A program made the translations under genes and the position numbers. From positions 186,001 through 250,000 of the forward strand of contig NZ_JAFCMB010000004.1 in assembly GCF_018130145.1 (NCBI RefSeq): a stretch of 64,000 nucleotides of DNA. Reading direction: 5' to 3'. Source of the stretch: Bradyrhizobium sp. AUGA SZCCT0176. Its GTDB lineage: Bacteria > Pseudomonadota > Alphaproteobacteria > Rhizobiales > Xanthobacteraceae. Below are positions 50,703 to 59,681 of the stretch, piece after piece (within the stretch, counting starts at the first letter, position 1; each line of letters begins with the position of its first letter). The notes beneath the pieces were generated by a model, which saw only the letters and a list, made by a program, of their open reading frames with translations, had not been told where the DNA came from and did not search any database.

Positions 50703-51662
50703 TTAAATCGCATCGAGATCGGCCGGTTCGACGACGCCCGCGCGCGCCGTAATGGCCATGTATTGCTCCGGTCGCCGATGCGCGGCGAAATTGAACATCT
50801 TGTCCTTGCCCTGGCGACAGAGATCGAGGTCGAGGTCGGCGACGACGACCTCGTCGGCGAGTGTCTGCGCCTCTGCAACAATCCGGCCATTCGGATCGAC
50901 GATGCAGGAGCCACCAATCAGTCCGGAGCCGTCCTCGTTCCCTGCCTTGGCGACCGAGATCGCCCAGGTCGCGTTCATGTAAGCGTTGGCCTGCGTTACG
51001 AGCTTTGAATGGAAGGTACGCAGCGCCGCATCTTCGGAAACACCGCCGTTGGGATCGTAGGCCGCGGAATTGTAGCCGATACACACCAGCTCGACGCCCT
51101 GCAGGCCCAACACGCGCCAGGCTTCCGGCCAGCGGCGATCGTTGCAAATCATCATGCCCATGATCGCGTGGCGCCAATCCTCCCCCGCCCGAAAGGCAGG
51201 AAATCCGAGATCACCATATTCGAAATAGCGTTTTTCGAGCTGCTGGTAGCGTGCGCCGGCCCGCGGCTCGACCGAACCCGGCAAATGCACCTTGCGATAG
51301 CGGCCGAGAATTTCGCCGTCGCCATCGACCAGGATGGAGCAATTGAAGCGCTGACCATCCGAGGTCAGCTCGGCATAACCGACATAGAAGCCGATCCGCA
51401 GCGCCCGGGCGCGATCGAACAAGGGCTGCACGGCCGGATTCGGCATGCCGCGCTCGAAATAATGCTCGAGCGCTTCACCCTCGATCAGCCATCGCGGGAA
51501 GAAGGTCGTAAACGCCAATTCGGGAAAAACCACCAGCGTTGCGCCACTCGCCGCGGCCGCCTCCAACAGTTCCAGCATCCGGCCAAGCGTATGCTCTCGC
51601 GGATCCGCTTTTTGCGTCGGCCCCATCTGAGCGGCGGCGGCGCGGAGAACTCGAACCAACAT
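50703..51662 (-). CDS. Nitrilase-superfamily amidohydrolase, N-carbamoyl-D-amino-acid hydrolase-like
   Basis: 319 aa carbon-nitrogen hydrolase. The Glu-Lys-Cys triad is visible: Glu in VVFPELAFTTFFPRW, Lys in RYRKVHLPGS and Cys in GMMICNDRRWPEAWR. The blocks ELAFTTFFPRW, YRKVHLPG, LEKRYFEYGDLGFP and ICNDRRWPE match Agrobacterium D-carbamoylase (N-carbamoyl-D-amino acid to D-amino acid, CO2 and ammonia) much better than beta-ureidopropionase or putrescine amidase. ATG 51662 gives the right N-terminus. First gene of the block, divergent from a LysR regulator 150 bp away. Confidence 0.88.
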   Translation of the reverse strand: MLVRVLRAAAAQMGPTQKADPREHTLGRMLELLEAAAASGATLVVFPELAFTTFFPRWLIEGEALEHYFERGMPNPAVQPLFDRARALRIGFYVGYAELTSDGQRFNCSILVDGDGEILGRYRKVHLPGSVEPRAGARYQQLEKRYFEYGDLGFPAFRAGEDWRHAIMGMMICNDRRWPEAWRVLGLQGVELVCIGYNSAAYDPNGGVSEDAALRTFHSKLVTQANAYMNATWAISVAKAGNEDGSGLIGGSCIVDPNGRIVAEAQTLADEVVVADLDLDLCRQGKDKMFNFAAHRRPEQYMAITARAGVVEPADLDAI

Positions 51663-51796
51663 TGCCTCCAATCTGAGCGGATTGCTTACGCAGGAGGCGG
51701 ACAAGCCCGCTCCGGCAACGCCCCGATGCAGAGGTGATTACGCGAAAGCGCGGGCCAAAACGCAATCACTCGTGCTATGATATTTTCACCGAGACA

Positions 51797-51811
51797 ATAA
51801 CCGGTGGTTAT
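51797..51811. promoter_or_regulatory. LysR-type T-N11-A dyad abutting the regulator start codon
   Basis: ATAACC-GGT-GGTTAT is a perfect 6-bp dyad fitting the LysR box T-N11-A (T51798, A51810). It ends at the base before the ATG at 51812 and covers the GGTGG ribosome site. Binding here would repress the regulator gene itself, and the divergent carbamoylase promoter lies within 150 bp. Confidence 0.65.
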
Positions 51812-52711
51812 ATGAACCTGCGCCAATTGGAGATCCTGCGGGCGGTCATCCGCCATCGGACCACGGTCGCGGCGGCCGACGAACTGGCGCTGTCGCAGCC
51901 GGCGATCAGCAATGCGCTCAAGGCGATGGAAGCACAGGCGGGTTTCGCCCTGTTCGAGCGCGTCAACAACCGGCTGTTCCCGACATCAGAGGCGATGACG
52001 CTCTACAAGGAAAGTGAAGCGATCTTTGCGCTGCACGCCAAGCTTGAAAATCGCGTGCGCGATTTGCGGGAGTGCCGCACCGGCCTTCTATCGATCGTGG
52101 CGACGCCGCCGCTGGCCTACAGCATCATTCCACACGCTCTATCGGACTTCCTGCGCCGCCGTCAGCAGACGCGCGTCTTCTTCGACGTACGGCGCTACGA
52201 GGGTATCATCGACGGCGTCACGAGCAGGGTCGCAGAACTCGGCTTCGCGCTTGGGCTGTCACATCATCCCGGCATCGCGCACGAGGTGGTTCACACCGGC
52301 GAAATGGTCTGCGTCTTGCCGCCGAACCATGCGCTGGCCGAACGGCCGGTCATTTCAGCCACCGACCTCGTCGGCTTGCCCTTCATCGGGCTGGAGCGCG
52401 GTACGCGATTGGGTGAAGCCGTGCGCGAGAGTTTTGCGCAAGCCGGCGCGCCGTTCCAGCCGACCGTCGAAGTGCGATACTGCAATACGGCCTGCGTGCT
52501 CGCGGCCGCCGGCGTAGGCGCTGCGGTCGTCGATCCGTTTTCGCCGCGCCAGGGCGGCGGCCAGGGCCTTATCGTCCGGCCTTTCACGCCGAAAACCGTG
52601 GCCGTGGCGTATATGCTGTGGTCTGAGGCGGAGCCTCTGTCGCGTTTGGCCAAGGCGTTCCTGAACGAAGTCCGGCAGGCGAGCCGCGCCCTGGACCGGG
52701 ACGGCGCTTAG
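51812..52711 (+). CDS. LysR-family transcriptional regulator
   Basis: 299 aa regulator. The helix-turn-helix is LEILRAVIRHRTTVAAADELALSQPAISNALKAMEAQAG (residues about 6-44, shown by its key parts ADELALSQPAISNALKAME). The effector domain follows with SIVATPPLAYSIIPHAL and GVGAAVVDPFSPRQGG, close to the group that responds to amino acids. It is divergent from the carbamoylase-transporter block and is its probable regulator. ATG 51812 is the standard start; the upstream in-frame ATG would cross the operator dyad. Its stop faces pxpC. Confidence 0.92.
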   Translation: MNLRQLEILRAVIRHRTTVAAADELALSQPAISNALKAMEAQAGFALFERVNNRLFPTSEAMTLYKESEAIFALHAKLENRVRDLRECRTGLLSIVATPPLAYSIIPHALSDFLRRRQQTRVFFDVRRYEGIIDGVTSRVAELGFALGLSHHPGIAHEVVHTGEMVCVLPPNHALAERPVISATDLVGLPFIGLERGTRLGEAVRESFAQAGAPFQPTVEVRYCNTACVLAAAGVGAAVVDPFSPRQGGGQGLIVRPFTPKTVAVAYMLWSEAEPLSRLAKAFLNEVRQASRALDRDGA

Positions 52712-52739
52712 GCATTGAACCCCGTTGATGGCCGGAGCC

Positions 52740-53780
52740 TCATCCGGAGGCCTCAGCGCCGACAACACCGTCGATCAGATTGAGGCCGAGCAGAAATTCG
52801 GAGCTGAGTTCGGTGCGCGTCAGCGGCTCGACGACAATGCCGCGCGCCAGCAACGCGGCCTCGCTGCGGCGCGCTTCGACCGCCTGTCCGATCGTGACCG
52901 CCGCGAATCTGAACACCGCTCCCGGTCGCGCCTGCGCCAGCCGGCCAAGATCGGGTCCGATGATGTTTGCAATCTTCGGATAACCGCCGGTGGATTGGCG
53001 ATCGGCCATCAGAACGATCGGACGGCCGTCTCCCGGCACCTGGATCGCCCCCATGGCGATCCCGTCAGACACGATGTTGTAGCCACGCGCGTGCGTCAGC
53101 CGGGGTCCGTCAAGATAATACGCCATGCGATCGACCTTGGCGGAGACCGTCCAGGGCCCGGCAAGAAACGCGGCGATCTGGTCGTTGGCGAAGTAGTCGT
53201 GCTGAGGGCCTAGGACCACGCGAATGGTGTCGAGGGGACGGTCGAGCCATGGTGCTGCGATGGCGCTCAGCGACGATGTCGAAGAAGCGGATCGCTCGAT
53301 GGCGAGACGATCGCCCGCGGCAAGCGCGCGGCCATTCACGCCGCCAAAGCCGGTGCGCGTGTGGGTGGCGTGAGAGCCCAGCACCTTTGGCACGATAAAG
53401 CGGCCCGCCACCGCCAGATAGCACCAGGAGCCGCGACCGCCGGCGCGAATTTTCAGCACGGCGCCTGCCTCCAGATTGAGTACCACCGCCGGTGGGAGCG
53501 ACCTGCCGTCGAGGCTGAGCGAGAATTCGCCGCCGGCAACGGCGACACAGAGCGGTCCAGATTCAGCGGTCACCTCTAACCCACCGACGGATACTTCGAT
53601 CGCGGTTGCGCCCGCGGGATTGCCGACCGCAAGGTTTGCCGTGGCGTGCGCCAGTTGATCCATCGGGCCTGCGGCAGTGACACCAAAGCGCAGATAGCCG
53701 TGCCGGCCGGCGTCCTGCAGCGTTGCACCCGGCCCGGCCGACAGGATGCGAAGGCTCGCCTCCGAAGCGTCAGCCCTCAT
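52740..53780 (-). CDS. pxpC: 5-oxoprolinase subunit PxpC (biotin-dependent carboxyltransferase-like)
   Basis: 346 aa subunit of ATP-dependent 5-oxoprolinase. Typical blocks are SAGPGATLQDAGRHGYLRFG at the N-terminus, AIEVSVGGLEVTA, VLGPQHDYFA and GDGRPIVLMADRQSTGGYPK. The PxpABC complex cleaves pyroglutamate to glutamate with ATP. ATG 53780 overlaps the PxpB stop by 4 nt. The longer open frame upstream is antisense-like to pxpB. Last gene of pxpA-pxpB-pxpC. Confidence 0.94.
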   Translation of the reverse strand: MRADASEASLRILSAGPGATLQDAGRHGYLRFGVTAAGPMDQLAHATANLAVGNPAGATAIEVSVGGLEVTAESGPLCVAVAGGEFSLSLDGRSLPPAVVLNLEAGAVLKIRAGGRGSWCYLAVAGRFIVPKVLGSHATHTRTGFGGVNGRALAAGDRLAIERSASSTSSLSAIAAPWLDRPLDTIRVVLGPQHDYFANDQIAAFLAGPWTVSAKVDRMAYYLDGPRLTHARGYNIVSDGIAMGAIQVPGDGRPIVLMADRQSTGGYPKIANIIGPDLGRLAQARPGAVFRFAAVTIGQAVEARRSEAALLARGIVVEPLTRTELSSEFLLGLNLIDGVVGAEASG

Positions 53781-54505
53781 GCGGCACGCTTGCGGGCAAC
53801 GATTTCGCCGCTCCCGGCGCGTTGCGCCAGATCGCGAAATGTCGCGAGATCGATCGGTTCGAACCGCACGAGATCGCCGGCCTGGATCAGAAAGGCATCT
53901 TGGCGTTCCGCGGCAAAGAGGCGCTCCGGCGTTTGGCCGATGACATACCAACCGGTCGGCATCACGAACGGCACCACGGTGCCAAGACCACCTCCGATCG
54001 ACACCGCACCGGCCGGATGCGGCGGTCTTGGGGTCGCGCGGCGCGAGATCTTCAGCTGCTCGGGTACGCCGCCCAGATAGATCTGGCCAGGCGTGAAACC
54101 ACACATATAGACGCGATACGTCGCCTTCGTATGCAAAGCGACGGCGTCATCCCGCGTGAGGCCGAGAATCCTGGCGGCCTCGTCGAGGTCCTCGGCCAGC
54201 GCGGGATCGTAACAACAAGGCAACGTCCAAATGGTGCCCTCGCCCCGCCATTCGGTAAGACCCGTCATCATACGGCGCACGATGGCAACCAGCGTTTCCC
54301 TGTCGATCCCAAGCGGATCATAGTGAATCATCAGCGAGCGATAGGTCGGCACGAATTCACGCGTTCCTGTCGGAGGATCGGCACGCAAAGCCGCGTCGAG
54401 GGCAAGCACCCTGTCGTTAATCACGGGATCAACGGTGTCACCGAATTCGACGACGAGGGCGGCTTCCCCCGCGTCGAGAAAGCGCGGATCGATCTGCAGT
54501 GTCAT
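53777..54505 (-). CDS. pxpB: 5-oxoprolinase subunit PxpB
   Basis: 242 aa KipI/allophanate hydrolase subunit 1-like protein. Blocks are DAGEAALVVEFGDTVDP near the start, WTLPCCYDPALAEDLDEAA, YMCGFTPGQIYLGGVPEQL and GTVVPFVMPTGWYVIGQTPE. The family once annotated as allophanate hydrolase or KipI is now known as the 5-oxoprolinase subunit when next to PxpA and PxpC, as here. It overlaps both neighbours by 4 nt, indicating stoichiometric translation. Confidence 0.94.
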   Translation of the reverse strand: MTLQIDPRFLDAGEAALVVEFGDTVDPVINDRVLALDAALRADPPTGTREFVPTYRSLMIHYDPLGIDRETLVAIVRRMMTGLTEWRGEGTIWTLPCCYDPALAEDLDEAARILGLTRDDAVALHTKATYRVYMCGFTPGQIYLGGVPEQLKISRRATPRPPHPAGAVSIGGGLGTVVPFVMPTGWYVIGQTPERLFAAERQDAFLIQAGDLVRFEPIDLATFRDLAQRAGSGEIVARKRAA

Positions 54506-55272
54506 GAGGCCATCGGCTTGAACGGCTTCAGCGTAACACCGGCCTTTTCCAATCGCGCGCGCACGAGGCTGGCGGTCGCAACCGCATGGTCGGAATCGCC
54601 ATGAACGCAGATCGAACGGATCGGCGTCGGCAAATGCTTGCCGCTTGCGGTGATCACCGCCCCCGCCTCGACCATCGCGAGCACGCGCGCGGCAGCTTCT
54701 TCAGCGCCTTCGATCATCGCACCGGGCTGGCCGCGCGGGATCAATTGCCCGGTTTCGGTGTAGCCGCGGTCGGCATAGATCTCCTGATGAATTTCAAGTC
54801 CCGCGGCTTCACCGGCCGCGACCAGCTCCGTCACCGCGATGGCCAGCAACGCCAGATTGGGATCGACCGCCCGCACCGCCCTCGCTACCGCGTCCGCAAC
54901 GTCGCGTTCCTCGCAGGCGATGTTGCCGAGCGCGCCGTGGGTCTTCACATAGGTGATACGATGACCGGCGTAAGCCGCAAGCGCCATGGCCGCACCGATC
55001 TGGTAGGCGATGAGCCTTTCGATCTCGCCATTCGAGAACGGGAGACGGCGGCGACCAAAACCCCACAGATCCGGAAACCCGGGATGGGCCCCCACCGCGA
55101 CGCCGCGCTTGCGCGCGACGGCAAACGTCCGCGCCATCACCTCGGGGTCGCCGGCATGAAGCCCGCAGGCCACGTTGGCCGAGGTGACGATGGCGAGCAT
55201 AGCGTCATCGTCGCCGCAGCGATAAGTCCCAAATCCTTCGCCAAGATCGGAATTGAGGTCGACGGTTGGCAT
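54502..55272 (-). CDS. pxpA: 5-oxoprolinase subunit PxpA (LamB/YcsF family)
   Basis: 256 aa subunit beginning MPTVDLNSDLGEGFGTYRCG, the family hallmark. Further blocks are VACGLHAGDPEVM, AHPGFPDLWGFGRR, YVKTHGALGN, EIYADRGYTETGQLIPR and SICVHGDSDHAV. ATG 55272 is correct; upstream in-frame sequence is intergenic. First gene of the operon, divergent from the URC genes across a 319-bp region. Confidence 0.95.
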   Translation of the reverse strand: MPTVDLNSDLGEGFGTYRCGDDDAMLAIVTSANVACGLHAGDPEVMARTFAVARKRGVAVGAHPGFPDLWGFGRRRLPFSNGEIERLIAYQIGAAMALAAYAGHRITYVKTHGALGNIACEERDVADAVARAVRAVDPNLALLAIAVTELVAAGEAAGLEIHQEIYADRGYTETGQLIPRGQPGAMIEGAEEAAARVLAMVEAGAVITASGKHLPTPIRSICVHGDSDHAVATASLVRARLEKAGVTLKPFKPMAS

Positions 55273-55591
55273 GGCGGTCTCCTGAGCGTTGCTGATGTCC
55301 GCAAATCGAACGTCACCTTCGCCGCGAAACACGGGATCGTAAAGTCGGGAGGCATCGACCGATGCCGATATCTGCCCTGCAATGCTGCGGGGGCATAAAA
55401 ACAGGCATCGCGGCACCGCACCCAAAAGGTTAACAGGCCGGGAAGGCCTCCGTAGCGCGTTCTGATCGCCGTTGTAATCGGCCAAGATTTGATTATATTG
55501 CTCTCTCAGCTGCAACCGCTGCTGAATTTAACGTTGGTGTGACCAGGCCCGTCTGTCCAGGCGGGCCGTCGCCGTTTCAGGGTTCGTAGCG
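55273..55591. other. Divergent control region between pxpABC and the URC genes
   Basis: 319 bp separating pxpA (minus) and URC1 (plus). TAATC (55475-55479) and GATTA (55491-55495) form an inverted repeat with an 11-bp spacer, in an AT-rich patch about 100 bp upstream of URC1. TATATT (55494-55499) nearby could serve as a -10. No coding frame of note. Both operons may be controlled from here. Confidence 0.45.
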
Positions 55592-56842
55592 ATGACTCGT
55601 TCCAATCGGGTTGATCATATTCGCATTACGTCGCACCCGGCTCCGGGTGCCAAGCTCAACTTTCCAATCAGCTGGGGCGCCGCCAGCGCGCGTGAGCGCG
55701 GACCGGTGATCGGAACGGTGTCGCGCCCGCAGGACCGCAACGTCATCGGCACCCATGGCGGCTCCTATTCAGTCTATCGGGCACTGGCCGTCTCCTCCGG
55801 CGCGCTCGATCCGATCCGGCGCCCGGATCTCACCAACACCCACCCCGCCGAAACCATTGGGCCGTTTCCGCAATGGACCGATCCGCAGCGGATCGTTTCG
55901 CTGGATCCCTGGGGACATCTCGCCGCGGAAAATTTTGCAACCGAGATCGCCGAGGGCATCGACATCCGCCCGAGCATTGCCATCACCCGCGCGCGCCTTG
56001 ACCTGCCCGAGTTGCAGGCAGCGATCGAAGCCGGACGGCTCAAGCACGACGGCGAGTTCGTGCACAAGAACGGCAGTGTCTCCGTGGTCAAGATCGCGAT
56101 CGACCCGGTCTGGTATCTGCCGGGCCTGGCGGAACGCTTCGCGACCACCGAAAACAATTTGCGGCGGCAATTGTTCGAGCAGACCGCCGGCATGTTTCCG
56201 GAACTGGTGACACGGCCCGATCTGCAGGTTTTTCTGCCGCCGATCGGCGGCACGACGGCTTATCTGTTCGGCGACGTTACCAAGCTGCCGGACCACCGTA
56301 CCAAGATCACCTGCCGCGTGCATGACGAGTGCAACGGCTCCGACGTGTTTGGTTCTGATATCTGCACCTGCCGTCCGTACCTCATTCACGGCATCGAGGA
56401 ATGCGCGCGCGCCGGCCAGACCGGCGGTCTCGGCATCATCATCTACAATCGCAAGGAAGGCCGCGCGCTCGGCGAAGTCACGAAGTTTCTGGTCTACAAC
56501 GCGCGCAAGCGTCAGGAAGGCGGCGATGCCGCGGCCCAGTATTTCGAGCGCACCGAATGCGTCGCCGGCGTGCAGGACGCCCGGTTCCAGCAATTGATGC
56601 CGGATGTGGTGCATTGGCTCGGCCTGAAGCGGATCGACCGCTTCGTATCCATGAGCGACATGAAGCACGACGCGCTGACCGGCCAGGGCATCGAAATCGT
56701 CGAACGCGTGCCTATCCCCGACGACATGATCCCAGCCGACGCGCATGTGGAAATCGCGGCAAAGAAAGCCGCCGGCTACTACACGCCCGAGCCGCAAGAA
56801 AGTCCGGACAATCCGGTCGGCCGTCCGCTCGAAAAATTTTGA
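55592..56842 (+). CDS. URC1-type GTP cyclohydrolase II-like protein (uracil catabolism)
   Basis: 416 aa GTP cyclohydrolase II homologue. The zinc Cys set is kept in VHDECNGSDVFGSDICTCRP (three Cys) and the catalytic Tyr region reads IIIYNRKEGRALGE instead of the EGRNIGL of true RibA. It has a long N-terminal extension of about 190 residues and no DHBP synthase domain. Next to DUF1688 and a uracil phosphoribosyltransferase it matches URC1 of the non-reductive uracil pathway known in the yeast Lachancea kluyveri, which opens the pyrimidine ring of a uracil nucleotide or nucleoside. A riboflavin role is unlikely. Confidence 0.88.
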   Translation: MTRSNRVDHIRITSHPAPGAKLNFPISWGAASARERGPVIGTVSRPQDRNVIGTHGGSYSVYRALAVSSGALDPIRRPDLTNTHPAETIGPFPQWTDPQRIVSLDPWGHLAAENFATEIAEGIDIRPSIAITRARLDLPELQAAIEAGRLKHDGEFVHKNGSVSVVKIAIDPVWYLPGLAERFATTENNLRRQLFEQTAGMFPELVTRPDLQVFLPPIGGTTAYLFGDVTKLPDHRTKITCRVHDECNGSDVFGSDICTCRPYLIHGIEECARAGQTGGLGIIIYNRKEGRALGEVTKFLVYNARKRQEGGDAAAQYFERTECVAGVQDARFQQLMPDVVHWLGLKRIDRFVSMSDMKHDALTGQGIEIVERVPIPDDMIPADAHVEIAAKKAAGYYTPEPQESPDNPVGRPLEKF

Positions 56843-56851
56843 GAGGGCGCT

Positions 56852-58096
56852 GTGTCCCCCGCAGATCCGGAGATTTCGGCCGCGTTGTCATTGCTGAACG
56901 CCAGCGCGGTCCGTGAGCGGGCGCATCGCATGCTCGCAATCGGCCTTGACGACAGGCTGCCGAATTTCCGTGTTCACCTCGATCGCATGGACAGCGCCGT
57001 CGATTTGGTGCTGGAGACCACGCGCAAGGCCTATCCCTCCTTCGACGTTCCCTTTCATTCGCGCTGGCGGCACTTCGTCACCAATGGGGATAATCGCTGG
57101 GCCGATATCGCCGGCCGGACCAAATGGCTCGGTCGGGCGGCCCGCGCCCGGGCCGAATTCGATCTGGCGATCGTCAGCGTCTTCCTCGATGCCGGCGCCG
57201 GACCGTCGTGGCGCTACCACGATCCGAAAACCGGATCTGACATCGCCCGTTCGGAAGGATTGGGGCTCGCCAGCCTCGCGATGTTCGCCGGCGGCGCTTT
57301 CTCGGCCGATCCGCAGGAGCCGCTGCGCGCCGATGGCGAGATCCTTGCAAATCTTGATGTCGCCGACCTCGAGCGTGGCATGCAGGTCTCGGATACCAAT
57401 CCGCTGGTCGGAATGGACGGTCGCGCCGAGCTATTGCGCCGGCTGGGCCGACTGGTGGTCTCGAAGCCGGATGTGTTCGGCAGCCAGGACACGCCGCGGC
57501 CCGGCGGCCTGTTCGATCGATTGGCGAAACTCGCCTACGGCGGAAAGCTTCCCGCGCCAACCATTCTTGTGGAGTTGCTGCAACAGCTCGGCCCAATCTG
57601 GCCATCGCGGCTGACGCTGGGGGGAATCCCGCTCGGCGACTGCTGGAAGCATCCAGCATTGACGACAGCGGATGCGACAAATGGACTCGTGCCGCTGCAC
57701 AAGCTCTCGCAATGGCTGGCTTACTCCCTGATCGAGCCGCTGCAAACGGCCGGCATCACCGTGACCGATATCGATGGCCTCACCGGCCTCGCCGAATATC
57801 GCAATGGCGGACTGTTCATCGATATCGGCGTGCTCGCGTTTCGCGATCCGGAATCCGCGCAAAGGGAACACGAGGTCGCGTCACCGCTGGTCGTGGAATG
57901 GCGTGCGCTGACGGTGGCGCTGCTTGACCGCATCGCCGATGGTTTACGACACCGGCTCAAAGTCGATGCCACCTCGATGCCATTGGCAAAAATTCTCGAG
58001 GGCGGCAGCTGGGCGGCGGGTCGATCGCTGGCGCGCGAACGCCGCGCCGACGCTTCGCCGCCGGTGAAAATTATCAGCGACGGCACTGTTTTCTAG
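56852..58096 (+). CDS. DUF1688 (URC4/urg3-type) protein of uracil catabolism
   Basis: 414 aa protein of the DUF1688 family, essential in the fungal URC uracil pathway, where it acts after ring opening on a ribosylurea-type intermediate (established for fungi; exact chemistry less certain). Recognisable blocks are FPVHLDR-like [44 protein letters not shown] and [19 protein letters not shown]. There is no signal peptide or membrane segment. GTG start at 56852, 9 nt after URC1; the phosphoribosyltransferase gene follows 16 nt later. The three form one operon. Confidence 0.87.
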   Translation: MSPADPEISAALSLLNASAVRERAHRMLAIGLDDRLPNFRVHLDRMDSAVDLVLETTRKAYPSFDVPFHSRWRHFVTNGDNRWADIAGRTKWLGRAARARAEFDLAIVSVFLDAGAGPSWRYHDPKTGSDIARSEGLGLASLAMFAGGAFSADPQEPLRADGEILANLDVADLERGMQVSDTNPLVGMDGRAELLRRLGRLVVSKPDVFGSQDTPRPGGLFDRLAKLAYGGKLPAPTILVELLQQLGPIWPSRLTLGGIPLGDCWKHPALTTADATNGLVPLHKLSQWLAYSLIEPLQTAGITVTDIDGLTGLAEYRNGGLFIDIGVLAFRDPESAQREHEVASPLVVEWRALTVALLDRIADGLRHRLKVDATSMPLAKILEGGSWAAGRSLARERRADASPPVKIISDGTVF

Positions 58097-58112
58097 ATTT
58101 GGGATTAGCAAC

Positions 58113-58742
58113 ATGGACGGCGTCACGATCGTTAGTCATCCGCTGGTGCAGCACAAGCTGACGCTGTTGCGGAAGAAGGAAGTTTCGACCAAGTCGTTTC
58201 GCGAACTCCTCAAGGAGATCGGGATGCTGCTGTGTTACGAAGTCACCCGTGACCTGCCGCTGGCCGACGTCGAAATAGAAACGCCGCTTGCGCATATGAT
58301 GTCGCCGCAGATCGCGGGCAAGAAGCTGGTGTTCGCACCGATACTGCGCGCCGGCATTACGTTTGCCGACGGCATGCTCGATCTGGTGCCGACCGCGCGT
58401 ATCGCGCATATCGGTCTTTACCGCGAGCCGGAAACCTTCGTTGCCGTCGAATATTTCTTTAAAGCCCCGAGCGATCTGCACGAGCGACTGGTGATCGTGA
58501 TTTCACCGATACTGGCAACGGCGAACTCCGCCGTCGCCGCGATCGACCGGCTGAAAGAGCGCGGCGCCAACGACATCAGGCTGGTGTGCCTGATCGGCGC
58601 ACCGGAAGGCGTCGAGCGCGTGCGCGGCATTCACCCGGACGTTCCGATCTGGCTCGCCGCGATCGACCAGGGGCTGGACGACAACGCCTACATTGTGCCC
58701 GGTCTCGGCGATGCCGGTGACCGTGCCTATGGCACCAAATAG
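58113..58742 (+). CDS. upp: Uracil phosphoribosyltransferase-like protein with altered PRPP loop (URC6 role)
   Basis: 209 aa UPRT homologue that would convert uracil plus PRPP to UMP, entry of the URC pathway. The uracil site is conserved: [31 protein letters not shown] and [12 protein letters not shown]. The PRPP loop, normally DPMLATGGS, reads SPILATANS: the Asp is Ser and the Gly pair is Ala-Asn. This may lower PRPP affinity or change the substrate. Last gene of the URC operon; its stop lies 8 bp from that of a convergent hydrolase. Confidence 0.9.
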   Translation: MDGVTIVSHPLVQHKLTLLRKKEVSTKSFRELLKEIGMLLCYEVTRDLPLADVEIETPLAHMMSPQIAGKKLVFAPILRAGITFADGMLDLVPTARIAHIGLYREPETFVAVEYFFKAPSDLHERLVIVISPILATANSAVAAIDRLKERGANDIRLVCLIGAPEGVERVRGIHPDVPIWLAAIDQGLDDNAYIVPGLGDAGDRAYGTK

Positions 58743-58750
58743 GTTGGCAA

Positions 58751-59536
58751 TCAAAGTGCAGCGCAGAGCGCGCTGTTGAATTGCTCGGCCTTGGTGAGGA
58801 ACGCGCAGTGTCCCCCGCCAGGAATGAGAGCGAGCTTGCCGCCAAGCGTATCAGCCAGGAACTGGCTTGTCGCCGGCGGACAGATCATGTCTTCAGTACC
58901 GCAGAGCACGCTGACCGGTTCGCGGATCGAGCCCAACAGGGGACGAAGATCGCTGCCGCCGAGATTCTGCATGCAGGTCAAAGTGACGCGCGGCGGTGTC
59001 GCCAGCATGATCTGCCTGACAAAGTTCATATCGTCCTCAGAATTGGCTTCCGGGAACATCATGCGACAGAAGCCGTCGACGCCCGCGTCATAGTCGGTTG
59101 CCAGCGCCTGCCCGAGTTGCTCGGCGGCCGCCGGCGGCACCGCGTGCGGCCAATCGGGTCGCTGAATCAAGCATGGCGTCGTACCGATCAGCACCAATCG
59201 CGAGGCTATCCCAGGAAACGTCGCCGCAAATGCCAGCGCGATGGCTCCGCCCATCGACCAGCCGGCAATGATCGGCCGCGTCAGATTGAGATGATCGATG
59301 ACGCATTTCAAATCGGCGACAAAATTCTCCCCCGAGTACCCGGTCTCCGGCCTGTCGGACTGGCCGAAGCCGCGGAGATCGACGGTGACGACCCGATAGT
59401 CAGCGGACAGCGCACTGACCTGGCGCTTGAAGACGGCACCGCTCATCATGATGCCGTGCAGAAACACGATGGCCGTATCACCATGTCCTTCCGACTCGAC
59501 GTGGAGGCCGCATCCGTCCGGCATTGAGATCTTCAT
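58751..59536 (-). CDS. Alpha/beta fold hydrolase
   Basis: 261 aa hydrolase. The nucleophile elbow is AGWSMGG (Ser about 96), the oxyanion region FLHGIMMSG, the acid probably Asp in LCGTEDMICPP and the His in PGGGHCAFLTK. It resembles 3-oxoadipate enol-lactonase (PcaD)-type enzymes in layout, but the substrate cannot be stated. ATG 59536 gives MKISMPDGCGLHVE; the upstream in-frame part is intergenic. It is divergent from a LuxR-type regulator and convergent with upp. Confidence 0.85.
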   Translation of the reverse strand: MKISMPDGCGLHVESEGHGDTAIVFLHGIMMSGAVFKRQVSALSADYRVVTVDLRGFGQSDRPETGYSGENFVADLKCVIDHLNLTRPIIAGWSMGGAIALAFAATFPGIASRLVLIGTTPCLIQRPDWPHAVPPAAAEQLGQALATDYDAGVDGFCRMMFPEANSEDDMNFVRQIMLATPPRVTLTCMQNLGGSDLRPLLGSIREPVSVLCGTEDMICPPATSQFLADTLGGKLALIPGGGHCAFLTKAEQFNSALCAAL

Positions 59537-59681
59537 GTCGTTCCTCGTCTTGATCCACCGGGAGCTGATGGGGCGCCCCTCCCGCGCTTGACGCACCACA
59601 CGCTAGCTTTCACAATATTTGCCCACTATCCCTGTTTTCTGGGATGCGCCTCACTGCACGACAGGAGCCCTCGGCAACGCC

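Noticed and set aside
51766..51784. Sigma-54-like sequence (AGCACGAGTGATTGCG, minus strand) upstream of the carbamoylase-like gene
   Set aside because: The -24 element lacks GG, and the core distance is 11 bp, not the strict 10 bp.
55592..56842. Riboflavin biosynthesis GTP cyclohydrolase II (ribA)
   Set aside because: Long N-terminal extension, altered EGR-NIGL motif, and neighbours DUF1688 and UPRT instead of other rib genes point to URC1.
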